Positions 63,111-64,000 of a stretch of 64,000 bases of DNA are shown here, piece after piece. Source of the stretch: Desulfobaculum sp044987625 (GTDB lineage: Bacteria > Desulfobacterota > Desulfovibrionia > Desulfovibrionales > Desulfovibrionaceae). Each line of letters starts with the position of its first letter. Position 1 is the stretch's first letter. The notes under the pieces were generated by a model. It was given only the letters and a program-made list of their open reading frames with translations. It made no database searches and was not told the DNA's origin. The translations under genes and the position numbers were made by a program. The stretch spans positions 1,116,001-1,180,000 of the forward strand of contig NZ_JBJDSB010000002.1 of assembly GCF_044987625.1 (NCBI RefSeq), in the 5' to 3' direction.

Positions 63111-64000
63111 CTAGGCCGTCGCCACAGGCGTATCCTGCATGTCCTCGTGTGTTGTGCCGGGCATGCAGTAGTGATCGCGGAAGGCGGCGAGTTGCGGGCC
63201 GCTTCCGATGACGGCGACAACGTCTCCGGGGGCAAAGTGCAGGGTCGGTTCGGGGTTGACGTGCAGGGTGTCGTCCCGAATATAGGCGAGGATGGAGGCC
63301 CCGGTCTGCGCGCGGATGTCGGCCTCGGCGAGGGACGTCTTAAGCAGCGGCGAGCCGTCCTCGACCTGCACCCACGAGAGATCAAACAGCCTGTTGGAAA
63401 GGCGCAAACTGCCGGGGACGATGGCTTCGGCGTCGTCATCGGTAAAGGGCGCGTAAACGTCCTTGTGGATGGCGTCGGTCAGCCGGATGATTTCGTCGGC
63501 GGGAATGCGTAGCTGCATAAAGGCCTGCCGGATGAATTCAAGACTGGCCTCAAGGCTTGGCTCAACGACCATATCGACGTCGCAGCGCGAAAGCTCCTTG
63601 ATTTGGTCGCGCCCATCGGAGCGGCCAATGATGACGATGTCTTCCTTCAGGCTGCGGGCGAGGCGCACCACCTCGCGCGCGACGGACGGCGCAGGGGTGG
63701 TGACGAGGATGATGCTGGCACTCTCCACGCGTGCGGCCTCCAGGACCACCTCATGCGCGGCGTCGCCGTAGATGACGGGATGCCCGGCGCGGCTGAGGTT
63801 CTCCATATTGTGATAGTCGGCCTCGACCACAACGTACTTGTGCCCGAAGCGCGCCAAAATGTCGGCCACAAAGCCGCCGATGTTGTCGCCGCCCACCACC
63901 ACAACGTGCCCGCGCAGGGCGTTGTCCGGAATGTTGACGGTCTGCAGGGTCGGCATGCGGAAGAGACGCTGCTTCAAGCGATACAGCGGCGCGGTAAGCT
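63111..64000 (-). CDS. KefB-type cation/proton antiporter, C-terminal TrkA-N/TrkA-C part (partial)
   Basis: The frame is open to the window edge and encodes about 296 residues. It begins LTAPLYRLKQRLFRMPTLQ, which looks like the last helix and linker of a CPA2 antiporter. A RCK (TrkA-N) domain follows, VVVVGGDNIGGFVADILARF, with the acidic end of strand 2 in YVVVEADYHN. A TrkA-C domain comes next (about 205-285). RCK domains bind nucleotides and gate K+ channels or antiporters. The membrane part lies outside the window, so a K+ channel is the alternative. Confidence 0.75.
   Translation of the reverse strand, partial: LTAPLYRLKQRLFRMPTLQTVNIPDNALRGHVVVVGGDNIGGFVADILARFGHKYVVVEADYHNMENLSRAGHPVIYGDAAHEVVLEAARVESASIILVTTPAPSVAREVVRLARSLKEDIVIIGRSDGRDQIKELSRCDVDMVVEPSLEASLEFIRQAFMQLRIPADEIIRLTDAIHKDVYAPFTDDDAEAIVPGSLRLSNRLFDLSWVQVEDGSPLLKTSLAEADIRAQTGASILAYIRDDTLHVNPEPTLHFAPGDVVAVIGSGPQLAAFRDHYCMPGTTHEDMQDTPVATA

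Overview
This is a GC-rich (about 60 percent) chromosomal window from a strictly anaerobic deltaproteobacterium. It is most likely a member of the Desulfovibrionaceae or a close relative (Desulfovibrionales). That assignment rests on the gene set and order: a pdxJ-acpS-nnr-CBS-tsaE-lysC-cimA run, a PxxKW cysteine-rich small protein, a glycyl radical enzyme operon, a gap-ldh pair and many short zinc-ribbon proteins. It is an inference from gene content, not from a marker-gene tree. I saw no rRNA, tRNA, CRISPR array or insertion sequence.

Layout. 1-7.1 kb (minus strand): the 5' part of a RodZ-like protein, a SurA-type chaperone, a lipoprotein foldase overlapping mfd, and a CheW. 7.4-9.2 kb: a small conserved protein and UDP-glucose dehydrogenase. 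9.4-17 kb (plus): a housekeeping and biosynthetic operon for vitamin B6, ACP activation, NAD(P)HX repair, t6A tRNA modification, aspartokinase and citramalate synthase, then an MBL hydrolase. 17-25 kb: a membrane-anchored lysozyme-like protein, a response regulator with TPR and PilZ-like parts, a methyltransferase, a NYN nuclease with a terminator-bearing leader, a structured palindromic element with DnaA-box-like sequences, and a small phage-type lysis cassette with no other phage genes. 25.2-29 kb: a metal ABC transporter whose permease carries a C-terminal DtxR-like repressor domain. 29.4-38.9 kb: a chemoreceptor with a sigma-28 promoter, an MBL-rhodanese sulfur enzyme, small zinc-ribbon and membrane proteins, an SGNH hydrolase, a probable small RNA downstream of an array of TTGTGCA sites, a membrane protein, a trypsin-like protease and an esterase.

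39.2-47.3 kb is the most distinctive part. A sigma-54 activator with a PAS domain is divergent from an arylacetate decarboxylase operon: large glycyl radical subunit, tiny Fe-S subunit, MFS transporter, radical SAM activase and a DUF4125 protein. The best match is 4-hydroxyphenylacetate decarboxylase (HpdBCA), which makes p-cresol. The small subunit has lost all ligands of one of the two Fe-S clusters. The intergenic region carries paired GTGTAAC/GTGTCAC palindromes, an IHF-like site and a -24/-12-like promoter.

47.3-64 kb: a 6S-like structured RNA, gap-ldh, a GAF protein, a MarR regulator with its operator and an O-methyltransferase, a trypsin-like protein with its catalytic serine replaced by arginine, glycine betaine uptake (a ProX-like binding protein and a BCCT carrier), two overlapping MTA/SAH-deaminase-type amidohydrolases, the PxxKW protein, an M20 peptidase, mnmG, a cluster of hairpins, and the C-terminal part of a KefB-type antiporter cut by the window edge.
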